DNA of 64,000 bases. It comes from Mesaphorura yosii (lineage: Eukaryota > Arthropoda > Collembola > Poduromorpha > Tullbergiidae). The stretch covers positions 496,001 through 560,000 of the forward strand of contig WIXG01000002.1 of NCBI GenBank assembly GCA_009869945.1. The letters run 5' to 3'. The translations under genes were made by a program, and so were the position numbers. Below, in pieces: positions 26,181 through 38,000 of this stretch; position 1 is the stretch's first letter; every line of letters starts with the position of its first letter. The notes below the pieces were generated by a model. That model was not told where the DNA came from. It did not search any database and was given only the letters and a program-made list of their open reading frames with translations.

Positions 26181-27704
26181 ATGGAGGCGGCTGCCATTTA
26201 TGGCCTTGAATCACAGGTATGAAAATCTTGGACAAAATATTCAAGATAATATTTATCGGATGACTGAATTGATTTTTGCTGTCAGGGTCGGGCGCTATGT
26301 TCGCAACGGAACAATGATGCGGTGGACACAATTCAGTTCTTTCTGGGGACACTCTCGCCGAAATCCAAGGGGCAGATTCATCAAATTGACTTTGACGATG
26401 AGACCAATAAGCTTACAAAGAAAGTGTACAAGCCGGACATTGGAGAAATCTGGCAGCTTCAGTGTTCACCGAATCCCGTCGGAGTTGCTGGTCGCAATTA
26501 TTTGGGCGTCTGCTATAATGATACTAAAGGTAGAAGTTATTATTACTCATACTCACAATGTTTTAGTATTAGAATTGTGTTTTTATGGCGTGGCCTTTTT
26601 AGACAGGTCTGCCCAGCTCAAGGCCGCAATCTTTAGTCAGGAAAACTGTAAAAACGAGGACAACCAAGATTTGACCTTGCAATGCAACTTGATCCCTCCT
26701 CCAGTCGAATATCCTGAGCTCGCGAAGCAAAGCACTTTAAGCTTGGATTGGCATCCAAGTGAAGGAGGAATAGTTGCGACGGTGCTAGAAAATGGTCTGC
26801 TCGTCTGGGACTTGAACGAAGGAACTGAGAAGGTACGTGATGAACACCGAAACTGATAAATACTCCATCTTCAGCGATTAAATGAGGTACTCATTCCTAT
26901 TTTATTCCCCAGATAAGGCAGAGTGTTCTCAGCTTGCCATTCAGCAGCAACGTAGATAACGGAAAATGGAACCCTCACTTGTACGGGAATCAATTTACGT
27001 TTTTGTACGGCTCATCAGTCAGCGGAATAGACTTACGCTCAAATCAAGAAGCTTGGACACTTCCAAAGGCTCATAATTTCCAAGTCCGCGACGTAGACTT
27101 CAACCCGAATCGACAATATTACTTTGCTAGTTGTGGCGATGACTGCCTAACCAAATTTTGGGACTTCAGAAATTATGCAGAACCTTTGAAGAAGTTGGAA
27201 TGCCATTCTCACTGGTATGACCATGGAGTTGATCACACAATTTGTGATTAATGTCTTCCATTTTTCACTAAGTTAATTTTTGGAATGCATGTGCAGGGTG
27301 TGGAGAGTGAGGTACAATCCATCCCATGATCAATTAGTTCTCACGTGTGGAAGTGATTCGAGAGTAGTTTTACATTCACTGCCTTCAATATCTTCGGAAC
27401 CAAAAGGAAAAGCTGTCTTCAGTGACAGCGAAGAAGATGCAGAAAAAGAAAAGCCCCAAGAAACACCGTATGAGTCTAAGCATAACTGAGAGTTAAATGC
27501 TTTGGTCAAATGTGGCTAAGTTTGCATTTATGCTGCAGGAATCCTACTGATGCAGTTCTGGCCAAGTACGAAGAACATGAAGACGCAGTCTACGCTGTCG
27601 AATGGTCCAGTTATGATTGCTGGATCTTTGCATCTCTTTCTTACGATGGACGATGCTTAATTAATCGAGTTCCAAAGTCCGAAAAGCATAAAATATTATT
27701 TTAA
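26181..27704 (+). CDS. EIPR1: EARP/GARP-interacting WD40 protein EIPR1 (TSSC1)
   Basis: WD40 beta-propeller protein that binds the EARP and GARP tethering complexes in endosome-to-Golgi recycling and dense-core vesicle formation. Six exons (26181-26216, 26286-26529, 26603-26832, 26913-27214, 27297-27467, 27539-27704) give 382 aa; human EIPR1 is 387 aa. Diagnostic matches: [67 protein letters not shown], an acidic insert ([12 protein letters not shown]), then [15 protein letters not shown] and the end [20 protein letters not shown]. All junctions keep frame. It converges with eIF1A, with 141 bp between stop codons. Confidence 0.93.
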
Positions 27705-27845
27705 ATGCGAAATGACCACAATTTCCAGCGAGTTTCACTTATTCATATGTAAAAGTTTATTAATACGGTTTCGTATGCATTATTTTATTACATTACTTAC
27801 TCGTAATAAATGAAGTGAAGAATTAGTGGTTACCAAAAACGTAAT

Positions 27846-28447
27846 TCAAATAGCATCTATATCATCCTCGCTCGACTCCGCGTCCGACATCTCATCGAAC
27901 TCAATATCATCATCCATGCCTTCATCAACAAAGGTGACTGTCTCCGAAATCTTGACAGATTCAGGGAATTCACCGTAAGATTTCAGGTTTCTAGCTTCGT
28001 CGGCTGTATATTTCAGAATCACATCAGCTTTAGTGTCTAAATACAGAAACAAAGATTGTTTCAAAGTTAGATCAAAATTTTAATGAGCCAATGGCAATTT
28101 CAGTAATCTTACCCTGATAGTCACGAAGTCCAACCAGAATGATATCCCCAGCGTTAATCCAAACCTTCTTGCGGAGTTTTCCACGAATGTGACACAACCG
28201 CTTGGTGCCTGCAAATGTTCCAAACATTATTTAGGCAGATCCTCGGAAGACTTCCCTGACCGCAGTTAGTAACAAAATCATTCTTACCATCAAAGCACAT
28301 GGCTTCCAGACGTCCATTTCCAAGCATTTTGGTGACTTGTGCATATTCTTGGCCATCTTCTTTGAAGACCAATTCACGTTTTTCGGTTTCGTTTTCGTTC
28401 TTACCCCTACGACGATTTTTACCTCCCTTTCCCTTATTTTTCGGCAT
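27846..28447 (-). CDS. EIF1AX: translation initiation factor eIF1A
   Basis: eIF1A promotes scanning and start-codon recognition on the 40S subunit. Three exons, 28447-28288, 28208-28113 and 28036-27846, give 148 residues (human 144). The N-terminal tail [20 protein letters not shown] is nearly identical to human. It is followed by the OB fold ([57 protein letters not shown]), the helical part ([20 protein letters not shown]) and an acidic C-terminal tail ending DDIDAI. The short middle exon contains the core RNA-binding residues. It is transcribed divergently from LTV1. Confidence 0.96.
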
Positions 28448-29033
28448 TTTGTGCCTTTCTACTGCCTTTTAGGATGGCGATGTGGATCTTGATTAGTTTG
28501 AAATTGACTCAACACACAGATCGGATGTGGGGTCTGAAACGCGATGCGCGGCGATCAAATTTTGAGAATAACTTGAATTTGGACACGATCCACGATTTTA
28601 CAATCTTTGAGATTAATTTTTCGTCAGAAATTCGTAAATTTTAACTCACGCTGTGCAAAATTGATTTGCAAAAGGAAGGCGTTATCTATGCTTCAGCGTA
28701 AAGTCAGAAAAAGTGTCCATAAGCTTGCGAATACTCACGGAAGTCACAATCACGATCATTAACATACACAAGAAGCAGAGCAGCAACCTTGTGCTAAAGG
28801 CTATTTTCTCTTTCAAGATGAATGGCGAATTTGTGATTTTACAACATGAGCACGAGATTCGATTGGGACTCGCATGCGCGTGGTCTTTTGTAAGGAAAAT
28901 TCGAAGAGCTCCGATCCCACATGGCAAAGAGATTTATATTTGCGGATTAACTTTGTGAACTTGAAATTATTCCAAATAAATTATCTTTTCTTGTAGCCGT
29001 CGATCCTAATTCGAGCATTTGTGCTTCATCATT
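28448..29033. promoter_or_regulatory. divergent region, eIF1A / LTV1
   Basis: A 586-bp gap between divergent start codons of a translation initiation factor and a 40S assembly factor. Overlapping open frames of about 80 codons on both strands (28.68-28.96 kb) show no domain and are not called. A TCCTTTTAGG-like pyrimidine context precedes the eIF1A ATG; no firm promoter motif was identified. Confidence 0.4.
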
Positions 29034-31062
29034 ATGGTAGGTATCATCAATTTTCCTGGTACTGAAGTTTGGAAGCAAAATATAAATGGCGTGTATTTGT
29101 TTTTTTCAGCCGGGGAAAGGAAAGACGAAGAAATTCATCGATAAGAAAAACTCGGTCACATTTTACTTGGCGCACAGGTCACAGAAAGATCCACTGATAG
29201 TGGACGAAACAGCACCGCAGCGAGTGTTAGTGCCTCTTGATCAAGCTGGAGGCTCTCGTAGTCATGCAGGAGCGCCTGGACCTCCAAAGGGTGGAGAAAA
29301 AGATGTGGTCAGTCTCTTATTGAATTGTGACAAATACTCTGATAACTTTAATTTGAGCTGTATTATTTCATGTGTCCTCATTGTCGTCTCGTAGAACTCC
29401 AAAGACAGGAAGGCAAAACAATTGGAGTATGGCATCTATTTTGATGATGATTATGACTACCTTCAGCACTTGAAAGATTCTGAAGAAGTTTCAAATATCG
29501 AGTGGGACATTAGAGAAAGACTTTATGCACCCAAGGTCGAAGAAAGTCAAGTAGCTGTACAGGCTGTTCCCCGCCCAAGTACTTCCAAGGTTCGTTAATG
29601 ATTTAAAACTTACCTTCGAAAATTGAGAGTTGTTGAATTGGCATTTCGATTCGTACGCAGGGTGCAGTAGGACTTCAATTGCCGTCCTCCGTGTTCCAGT
29701 CAGAGTACGAAGAGAAGATCGGACTGCTCAATAAAGCTGTTGAATCACAAGGTAAAGCCTCGGCATAGATTTAGCTGTTTCACGTGTACACGGAAGCTTT
29801 TTAACTGATTGGCTATTAATTTGATCTGTCAATACAGGCCCAAGGCCAGATTTGGACCCAGACGTTTTGGCCGCTCTAGACGATGACTTCAATTTTGAAG
29901 ACCCTGAAAATGAATTGGAAGATAATTTCATGGAATTGGCTACTGGAGGTGATGTCCATATCTCCGAAGAGTCGGAGGATAGGAAGCCGGGTGCAATTGG
30001 TAAAAGGAAAGACATCTTTGGCAGTGACGATGGTGAATACATGGATGAAGATGAGGACAAGGTTGGAGAGCTGATGTACACCGACGAATCTTCCGAAGAA
30101 GACGGGGAAGACACAAGATTTACAAATTATTCTATGTCGAGTTCTGTTCTTCGTCGTAATGAACAGTTAACACTTCTGGATGATCGTTTCGAGAAAGTTA
30201 GTTTTGCAATTTTAAGCGTTCGGGTATTTGGAATTGGAGACAACCATTTCAAAATTCTTTCTCTTAGATGTTCGAAGATTATGATGATACTGAAATTGGT
30301 GCCCTCGATTGCGATGAAATTGAAGGGCATTTGGATCCGCAGTCACAGTTATTAATGAAATACGCGGAGCAATACGAAAAAGAGGCAGAGCAGGAGGAGA
30401 CTCTCAAAGATAAAATAGAGAAACTGGTGCTAAGACAAGAGCAAGAAGAAGGGCAAGAAACCGTGGACGATGTCTGGGATGGTAAAGAAGAACCGAGGGA
30501 GAAATGGGACTGTGAATCAATTCTTTCAACCTACTCAACCACGAAGAATAGACCAAAACTTATCAAGGAGCCATCGAAAGTAAGTTTCTTGAGAAAAGTC
30601 TATCTGTCTATCTACAACAAGATCTTGACAGGAAAAACCTTATTTCAGAAAAATCCCATCAAAATCAGTGGTAAAACCCAGCTTCCCGTTGACACGCTAG
30701 GACTCGGTTTAACAAAAGCTGGACTGAAGGAGTTGGATGCGGAATATGAAACACAGCAAGGTAGCTCAGAATTAAATGCCAAGTCAATGATTAGCAGCAT
30801 CTCCGCTATGAGGAGAAAGGATGAGACTCCTGAAGAACGAATACAAAGGAAAAGGCTCCTGCGCGAGTACAGAAGTGTAAGTTCAACCATTGATTTTTCT
30901 ACAAACATACACAGGATAATTGCAATTAACTATTTAACTGTTATCCTTTAGGAACGGCGAGCCGAGAAGAAGGCCAATGCTGAAGCATTCAAAGATGAGA
31001 AGAAACGTCAGGAAAAAGTTCGATTGAACAATGTCTCCAATGTGCAGGGGCTCAAGATTTAA
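29034..31062 (+). CDS. LTV1: 40S ribosome biogenesis factor LTV1
   Basis: LTV1 is a pre-40S assembly factor that places Rps3/Rps10 and leaves after CK1 phosphorylation. Eight exons (29034-29036, 29110-29307, 29395-29589, 29661-29751, 29838-30196, 30268-30579, 30649-30876, 30952-31062) give 498 aa. Key blocks: KKFIDKKNSVTFYLAHRSQK, DPLIVDETAPQRVLVPLDQ, YGIYFDDDYDYLQHLKDSEE, LDPDVLAALDDDFNFED, GHLDPQSQLLMKYAEQYEKE, and the basic C-terminus RAEKKANAEAFKDEKKRQEK. The acidic middle region is typical. The coding part of exon 1 is only the ATG, with an intron directly after it; this start is supported by the match of PGKGKTKKFIDKK to other LTV1 N-termini. Confidence 0.94.
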
Positions 31063-31396
31063 ACGGAACTAAACCTTCGTTTTGCTCGTATAATTTATTG
31101 AACCAATTTATAACCATTTTTACATTTATTGCGTCTTGTTGTAATTCTTCTACAAAGTCCGCATTTGTAGCCAGTAAGGAGTAGAATAAAATTTATTTTT
31201 GAAGCATTGTTAACCACATTGTTGCAGTGCGCGTGCCTTGTTGTCTTCCCATACCCGATCCGAAGGGCATTCATCCTTGACGCACAACCCTGATTGGGGA
31301 GCTTATTTCCTGTGACATTCTCCGTTGAACACCGTCCGTCCATGACGCTAATATGTGCACAAGGAACCCGGACGCAACGCTGCGTGCCAATTTGTT
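31063..31396. other. 3'-3' gap, LTV1 / TRAPPC12
   Basis: The space between two convergent stop codons, holding both 3' UTRs. It contains AATAAA on the plus strand near 31185 (AGAATAAAATTTA), a plausible LTV1 polyadenylation signal. No gene is seen. Confidence 0.5.
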
Positions 31397-33699
31397 TTAT
31401 ATCAAATTCGGCAATTTCAATGATGCAAGATTTACTCCATCGCCTTTGTATTCGCTGATTAGCTTCAGCAGAGCATTCTTCTTGGAACCATCCGAATTCT
31501 CCAATTCAATAACCGAGCTCAAGTTCAGCAGGACGTTTTCTTGAAGAGACTGTGGGATATTCTGCCGGACCGTGGTCTCCATTAAAGCAACGCTTTCCTT
31601 GACCTTTCCCAAGTACAGCAGACAAACCGCCATGTTGTTCAGCACCATGAAATTATCCGGTTGAATATGTGAGGCTTGCGTGAGCAATGCCAATGCTTCC
31701 GGGTAAGAATTTTGAGTGATTAGAATTAGCGCCGAGTCGACGAGAGTGTCCACTTGGTCCGAGTCTGACTCTAAAGTTCGCAGCTCCGATGCTTTATGGA
31801 AATACTCTTGCGCTGATGTCAAATCTCCGTGTTGAAGGAACAGTCGTCCAATCGCTGCTTTTAATTGTGGTCTGTGGCCTGGGTCGATCTCGCATAATCT
31901 CGTCAAGAATAGGAAGGCATTGTGATATTGCTGGGGACAGACGAACAGCATTTCAGAATTTTGCTGTGATTAAGCAAAAGTTTAAAGTTGAGGTACCTTT
32001 GCGAATAATGAAGAGTTCGCCAGTGAGTACAGCACATAAATCCGTCTCTCTTTCCAGATTTTGATTGCGGTGTTTACATCAGCTGCTTCTCCTAAACTTC
32101 CGCCTTCATGCAACCCACCCTCAAGATTTTTTAGAATCTAGAAGAGCCAGGAAATCAGTGACCATGAGACAATCATTAGAATTAAGATTCACACGCACCG
32201 AATTAACAGTGAGCAGCAATTTCGTCAATTTCTCCATTGTCTCGTTGGATTTTCGGAGATACTGTGGGATTTCTGCTGCGAGAAGTCGGAAGTGGAAAGG
32301 TACGAGAGACCCTTTTCGCTGACTGCTCAAATCTGGGTAATATTCGTAGTACATATCGGGATTCTCAAAATCATTGAAGAATGACACTTCGGACTCGGCT
32401 ATTACGAATTCTCGGACTCGCACGAGAAGAGAAATGCGAGTAAACCAAACCTGCATTAATTACAAGACAATGGCTCGTTATAAGTCTCAAAAGACCGAAA
32501 TGAAGTTTGGATATCACAGGTGAATTAAACTTACCTGAAGTGAATACGCAGTGTGCTTGCTGTAATGTCCTGCTTTGCCTGGTCCTTGACCGCAGAGAGT
32601 CAGGAGTCGTTTCGTCAAATTCAGCGCAGATCTGTAACATCCCAACTGTTGCCAGTTGGAAGAATTGTATTTAACATTGCACACTGGACTCAATCGGAAG
32701 GCAATTACCTTTATAAGTTCACGCAAGCCATTTTCATCTTGCTTGACATTATCTGCTGATAAAATTTTCCGCTTGGTGGCCTCCGCATCGCCAAAAATTC
32801 TCGCCACGTTGACGCCCACTTTATCCATCTTACAAGACATGGCATAGCGTTATCAGCATTCAACAATACACAACTCTTCTCAATCAAAATTACTGCATCC
32901 TTACAAATTCTTCGTCGTGCATTATACCAGGCATCGTCATGCTGGATTTGTCCGGGATGTAAGTCCCGGAGGGCTGTGATGTTATGGCGGATAGAATTGC
33001 CTTGGCGTCCTTCGAAGGAATCCAAATATCATAAGTCGGGTTATGGCTATCGTAAGACGAAGCTACGGGGACGTGGCTCGAGATGTTGAGGCTGGGAAAA
33101 ATTGGAGGAGGATTTACTCCCATCGACACAGGCGGGATATGCTGCATTTGTGGTGCCTGTGTGTGAATTTGGTCACCTGCAGTGAGCATAGCACCGCTGG
33201 TCACAGGCACGGGCAAAGGCGCAGCTGAAGCAACGTTCACAGGAAAAGGGACCTCGGGAGCATCAGAAAATAAGCTTTTGGCAGTTGGGAGTTCGGAGTC
33301 CACTTCTGCATCGGGCTCCGGTTGTTGACTTTTTGTCTCCTTCTCCTTAGGTGCTTGGAATAGTTTTCCGGCGTCGCCTGCACCTGCCACACCGGAAGAA
33401 GCTTCTCCTGACTTATCACTTTGAAGGTCATCGGCAAGCACAGACATCATCGAAGTTGTTTTAGACATTCCGGTTGTGGGTGTCGTTGCCAGTTGCTGCT
33501 GTGATTTGGGCGAAGTAGGCATCAGAAACGCGGAAAAAGCTTCGGACACAGACGCCTGCTCTTTTGTGGGTGAGTCCTTCTTTGGCACGGTGAATGCAAT
33601 CGTGTCAAAGACTGTCTTTGGTTCATTTGTGCTTGCGCTCGAGGAAAATACAGTACAGACTTTGGGCTCCTCATCGTCGTTGGATGAATTGGAGTCCAT
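31397..33699 (-). CDS. TRAPPC12: trafficking protein particle complex subunit 12
   Basis: Subunit of the metazoan TRAPPIII complex (ER-Golgi traffic, autophagy) with C-terminal TPR repeats. Exons: 33699-32905, 32828-32709, 32645-32535, 32450-32199, 32137-31997, 31930-31397; total 650 aa (human about 735). The first 265 residues are disordered and end in the conserved stretch TYDIWIPSKDAKAILSAI. Then come DNVKQDENGLRELI, LGCYRSALNLTKRLLTLCGQ, VWFTRISLLVRVREF, FHFRLLAAEIPQYL and TPR helices in the last exon (FLQHGDLTSAQEYFHKASEL, MVLNNMAVCLLYLGKVKESV). The exon 2 acceptor (TTGTAAG|ATGG) is weak-looking, but the phase and exon length fit. It is divergent from the CS-alpha-beta gene, 807 bp away. 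Confidence 0.88.
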
Positions 33700-34506
33700 T
33701 TTGCCTGCCTTCGATTCCAGATTCCAAAAACTCCAATTTCAACTCGCTGAATGGGGCTGTGGATAAACAAGCGAAAAACTGCTATAAACTTATTCATCAC
33801 ATGAAACCGCGTTTAATTAATTAAGCAAATAGTTTCAGGCGTAAGCGTAAGACGTGAGAGCTGGGTGAGTGTAACAAATGAAATACAGCCGCACTGACAG
33901 GATGACAGCGTGTTTATTTTTGGATGCGAAGTGTGAATTTATTCGCAGATAGCGTACAGTGCACACTTGCACACATCTGGCGTTCTGGCACGAGGCATTG
34001 GGCGCACTACCTGGCGCTACTTTGGCAGCGTTCCATAAACCAAGCCCCAAGTCACGCCATTAAATACTTTGGCCTCTAACGATGTAATTCCAGTACGCTA
34101 AATTGGTATTTGGGATAAAACTAAGAAAAATTACGAGCTCCTGTCGCATACGAGCATGAAGTAGCATCTTCAACTTTTAAGTTTCCATTGATTAGTGCTC
34201 GTGGCTCGTCGTAACGTTAGACTTCAGACCAATTTCCCTTCCTTCTGGCTCATGCTCAAATTTGTCGCGATTGTATACAATAAAAACGCTATGCTAATAT
34301 TCATTCGTAATGTAAAAATAGCACTCGCGGACTGTCAGGAAATTTTATAGGCGCAAACAAATGGACCTCACTTACAAACCGCTTCTGGTCTGAGTGCACT
34401 GCCAATTTTATCAGCCCACAGGTTATAATTACAAAGATCAACAAGAATCGAATCAAACGTGAGAGGTTCCGAGTTAGGCTGGCAGTTTAAGATTAAAAGA
34501 TTCAAA
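33700..34506. promoter_or_regulatory. divergent region, TRAPPC12 / CS-alpha-beta gene
   Basis: Contains both 5' ends. A TATA-like AGATTAAAAG lies close to the CS-alpha-beta ATG (34490-34499). I found no convincing NF-kappaB-type (GGGRNNYYCC) site by eye, so inducible immune control is neither supported nor excluded. Confidence 0.35.
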
Positions 34507-35818
34507 ATGAAGAGGTGTCTGCTAATTTTCGCCCTTGTGGCCTTCTTGGGCGATAAAAACGTGAGTGCTTTTGGAGTCCAGGATTTCAGAGGTGAGGCAA
34601 AATTCTGCACGCAAATCTGCGCGTCTTGCATCTAATCATTCCTAATTTCTGTCATCTTTCGTAACAATGAAGATCTGGACATATTTCCCGTGAACACGTA
34701 CAAAGACCGGATCATTTTCTACCTCGACTCGGACTGTGACCCGAGCGCGTGCCTTCTTTCGTGCTCCGCGCTGCATTTCGGACACGGTGTGTGCTCAGCA
34801 AATCCACGCTCGTGTGTGTGCACAAGCTCAGGCCAGGTTGACCTCACCTCAAGCAATTTAAGGACCGGATCCTCTTCAACCCGTAAGCACAAGGCAGAAT
34901 GGAATTTTTACAAGAAATTTTCAACTTCTTTATGTGCCTTATGCAGGAGTTTATCAATTTGGAAACGATTGGACAATTTTCCCGGAGTTGAAATGCCTTG
35001 CGAACTCCGCGTGCGAAAGGAGTTGTGGGGAGCAGAAGTTTAGAGAAGGGACCTGCTTAAAATTCAACACTCAGCACCCCGTCTCCGCGTGCGCTTGCAG
35101 ACGCCCCACGGCGGCCCTGCAGAAGGAAGCGACGATAACCGCACCTTTCCCAGTGCTGCCTAGCAAGCAAAGTTCGCCGCAAAACAAAAATTTCTGGAGA
35201 AATTGTTTTAAGCTTCACGAAGGAGCTAACTGAATAATACTGATTGCATTTTGTTACAGGAGTGGCCGTTTACAACAACTCGGTGTACCTCACCACCGAC
35301 CTGTGCCAGCAAAGCAACTGCGAGAAGTACTGCGAAAAATTCAACCTCGCAAATGGCGTCTGCCATTACTACAAGGGATCTTCCTGCAAATGCGATACGG
35401 GGATGAACGAAACGAGAATTGTTAGCGATTTGCAAATCAAATCTTACGCAGGAGGTGAGTCAAGACAAATAATCCAATCCACGTAAATCAGTCTCAAAAA
35501 TACTAGAATGAACGTTCGCTCTCAAATTAAGGCATTTACACACTGAACGGATGGCATTTGTTCGAGCACGACTCGTCGGTCGAGTGCACTGACAAACTTT
35601 GTGCTCCAGTCTGCCAATCTTGGGGATTCGAGAGTGAAGTGGCCTGTTTTCCAGGGAAGGGCATCACAAACGCGTGCGGCTGCAGGGAATACAAGTCAGA
35701 CGTTCCCTCAGCTGAAGAACTAGCCGCAGCTAGAAAGGATGCTGAGGGTTCTGCAGCACAACTTAAAGCGATACTTCCTCAATTTGCAGTCTTGCTCGTC
35801 CTTTGGTGCTTACAGTGA
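34507..35818 (+). CDS. secreted four-domain CS-alpha-beta (defensin-fold) protein with predicted GPI tail
   Basis: Not a family I can name. Exons: 34507-34591, 34673-34882, 34947-35171, 35260-35454, 35532-35818; 333 aa. Residues 1-21 are a signal peptide (MKRCLLIFALVAFL...). Four domains follow, each with six Cys in the order C-x(4-5)-C-x3-C-x(9-10)-C-x(6-11)-C-x-C: Cys 50-78, 115-149, 189-218 and 257-289. Domains 1-3 also have the Gly-x-Cys of the defensin gamma-core (GVC, GTC, GVC); domain 4 has VAC. Each is preceded by a similar aromatic strand. Exons 2-4 have phase-1 introns on both sides, and exon 5 begins in phase 1. The C-terminus (GSAA, spacer, then ILPQFAVLLVLWCLQ) looks like a GPI-attachment signal. 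The exon 3 donor (A|GTTCGC) is weak and was chosen by phase; reading through gives a stop at 35231-35233. Membrane-bound binding or antimicrobial roles are guesses. Confidence 0.8.
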
Positions 35819-37046
35819 ACTCTAACTTGTTCAATTGGCGATTTAATTGATTTCGGCGTTAATGTATTGATGCAGCTGCTTTCTCTTGTGATTTCTGTCC
35901 CAATTTGCTTTTTACGCGGATAGTGTTGTCTGATGCGGTTAGTCATTGCACTATTTGTGTTCAACAGAAATTCAGAACTGCTAGCAATAAATTGGAATTT
36001 TTTTTGCGACATCTCGGTGCGTTGAAAGCTTCTCGCGTTAAACCAAATGATAAAATTAAATATGAGTTGATCATTTGTGGAGTAAATGCACGCTGAACAC
36101 CGGCATCATGTCTGTCCAGAACACGCAACAGAATAGAATGTTGCATAGTACCACTTGTACCAACTTTGCGAATTCAACAAGTGGCACCGCAAACTGCACT
36201 AATTTATGACAGTTGTGGCGTAGATGCCATAATTATGAAGTATGAAATAAAATATTTGCACGTAAATACTAATGAAGACGTGATGCAGAAATCAATACTG
36301 CCCATTGACTAATTCCATAACTTACCAGAATGAAAAATATTCTAGGCTGACTTGATTCTCCTCCTGATCCGTTTAGAATCACGATCAGCAGTTTTCACCC
36401 GCTTTCTCCGGCGTAAAAGCACACAGGCGCAGCGAATTAGAGACTATCTGGACCACTGGGATTAAGTGAGAAAATCATAAACTTTCAAACGACATCAACG
36501 CGCCTCGCACGAGCCAATTCACTTTGTTTGCAAGCAAGCAGACTCGATAGAACCATTTTATCATTTAACAATTCGGCAGCGTCAGCAAGTTTAATTTCAA
36601 ACACTTTTCATTGGGGTTGCGATTGTGTTAACGTGTGCAATTTCGAACAGTGTGGGGTCTGACAAATAATTTAGCTACGACCTACGACTCCTACCTAATT
36701 AATGTGAGATTAACACAGTCGCACCAACAAAGTTGTGGCACAAAGCTCGAGTGTTGTGGTAGCTGCGGACTGCATACAAGTCAGTTTTTTCTCGCCCTTG
36801 CCTCGTTTTATTTTGCAGATCCCGTGCTTGTGAACGTACCAGCTCAGCTCCATCACCGTCCGTGGTCTGTGTCCATTGCATTCGTGTTTCTATTTCCATT
36901 CCATACGGTAGTCGCTGCATTCAGTCACGAACGAAAGAGGAAGCAGGAGTAAGTGCGCAGTAACTGGAGAGTGACAGAGCTTAGCAAAACAAACAGAAGA
37001 AGGTGCGAGTTATCATCGACAGATAAGTGATTTGGCGGAGCGAAAC
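35819..37046. other. intergenic, CS-alpha-beta gene to DAP1
   Basis: Holds the 3' UTR of the CS-alpha-beta gene (AATAAA at 35986-35991 is a candidate polyadenylation signal) and the promoter and 5' UTR of DAP1. A 105-codon open frame at 36635-36952 lacks any recognisable domain and is not called. Confidence 0.45.
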
Positions 37047-37703
37047 ATGTCATCACCCGAAAAGCCCGAGACTTTGGCGGCTCACCCACCAGCAGGTAAG
37101 AATTTCAAATCATTCTTTCTCATAATTGACGACCTCGACCTTCATCAGTAATATAGGACGTTGAATAACTGCGCACCTGTTTTGGGTTTGTTTTCGTGCA
37201 AGCTCGTGACTAATTAAAATGTAACATTTTTAATGCTCACTCATTTAATTATCGTGTTTTAGTGAAAGCTGGAGGGATGCGAATTGTCCAGGACAAGACC
37301 CATTTGAAGAAGAGGAATGAAGCACCGGTTCCAAAGCCTGAAGAGGATGCACTTAAAGTATCTACCAGGTACGTTTCCCGAGTCCGATAAGTGTCAGTTT
37401 CACAGCTGCCGGAAAAGCAGGACAAGCAGTGTAAGTCATTGTAACTCCTCAATCTTGCCTTTCAGCCCTCCAAAACAACTGGATTTGATGTCTGGTGCTA
37501 CATCAAAGGGTCACGCTGACTTTCCGCCAGGTAAACTTCTTCAGTTTTATTCATTAGAAGATTTGACTCATTAGATTGTTCGAGTTAATTTATTTTGTTT
37601 CTACGCAGCTGCTGTTGACTCTTTTCACGTTAAACCGTTGCCGAGTATGAGCAACACCCGAGCGTCCAGTAAGCCGACGGTGATTCAACAACCTAAGAAA
37701 TAG
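37047..37703 (+). CDS. DAP1: death-associated protein 1
   Basis: Small, disordered, proline-rich cytosolic protein; in mammals it is an mTOR substrate that restrains autophagy and helps keep ribosomes dormant in eggs. Exons 37047-37095, 37263-37368, 37466-37530 and 37609-37703 give 104 aa (human 102). Matches: the start MSSPEKPETLAAHPPAVKAG then GMRIVQ, the middle SPPKQLDLMSGATSKG, HADFPPAAV, and the end QQPKK. Intron phases are consistent at every junction. Confidence 0.92.
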
Positions 37704-38000
37704 AGAGATGGTAAACAGCTAGTGGTTCCGGAACATCAAGACAGCAGACCTACAAGAGAAATCTACACAACAACCTTCCATTTGAAATATTTCTTTCTTT
37801 CTTAAAATTTTTCCAATTTCGTTCTACATTCTTGTAATTTTGAAGGAAATATAAATGAAATGCCTACTCGCAGTCTTTCGACGAAGGTAGCTTCAGATTA
37901 GATTTTTAAAGTAAGAACTGGTGCTCACGCCCCAAGAGTATCTTTATTTTTCAATTTATCGTCTATCGTGCGTCGAACGGTCGTTGGTGGGCATTTCAAC

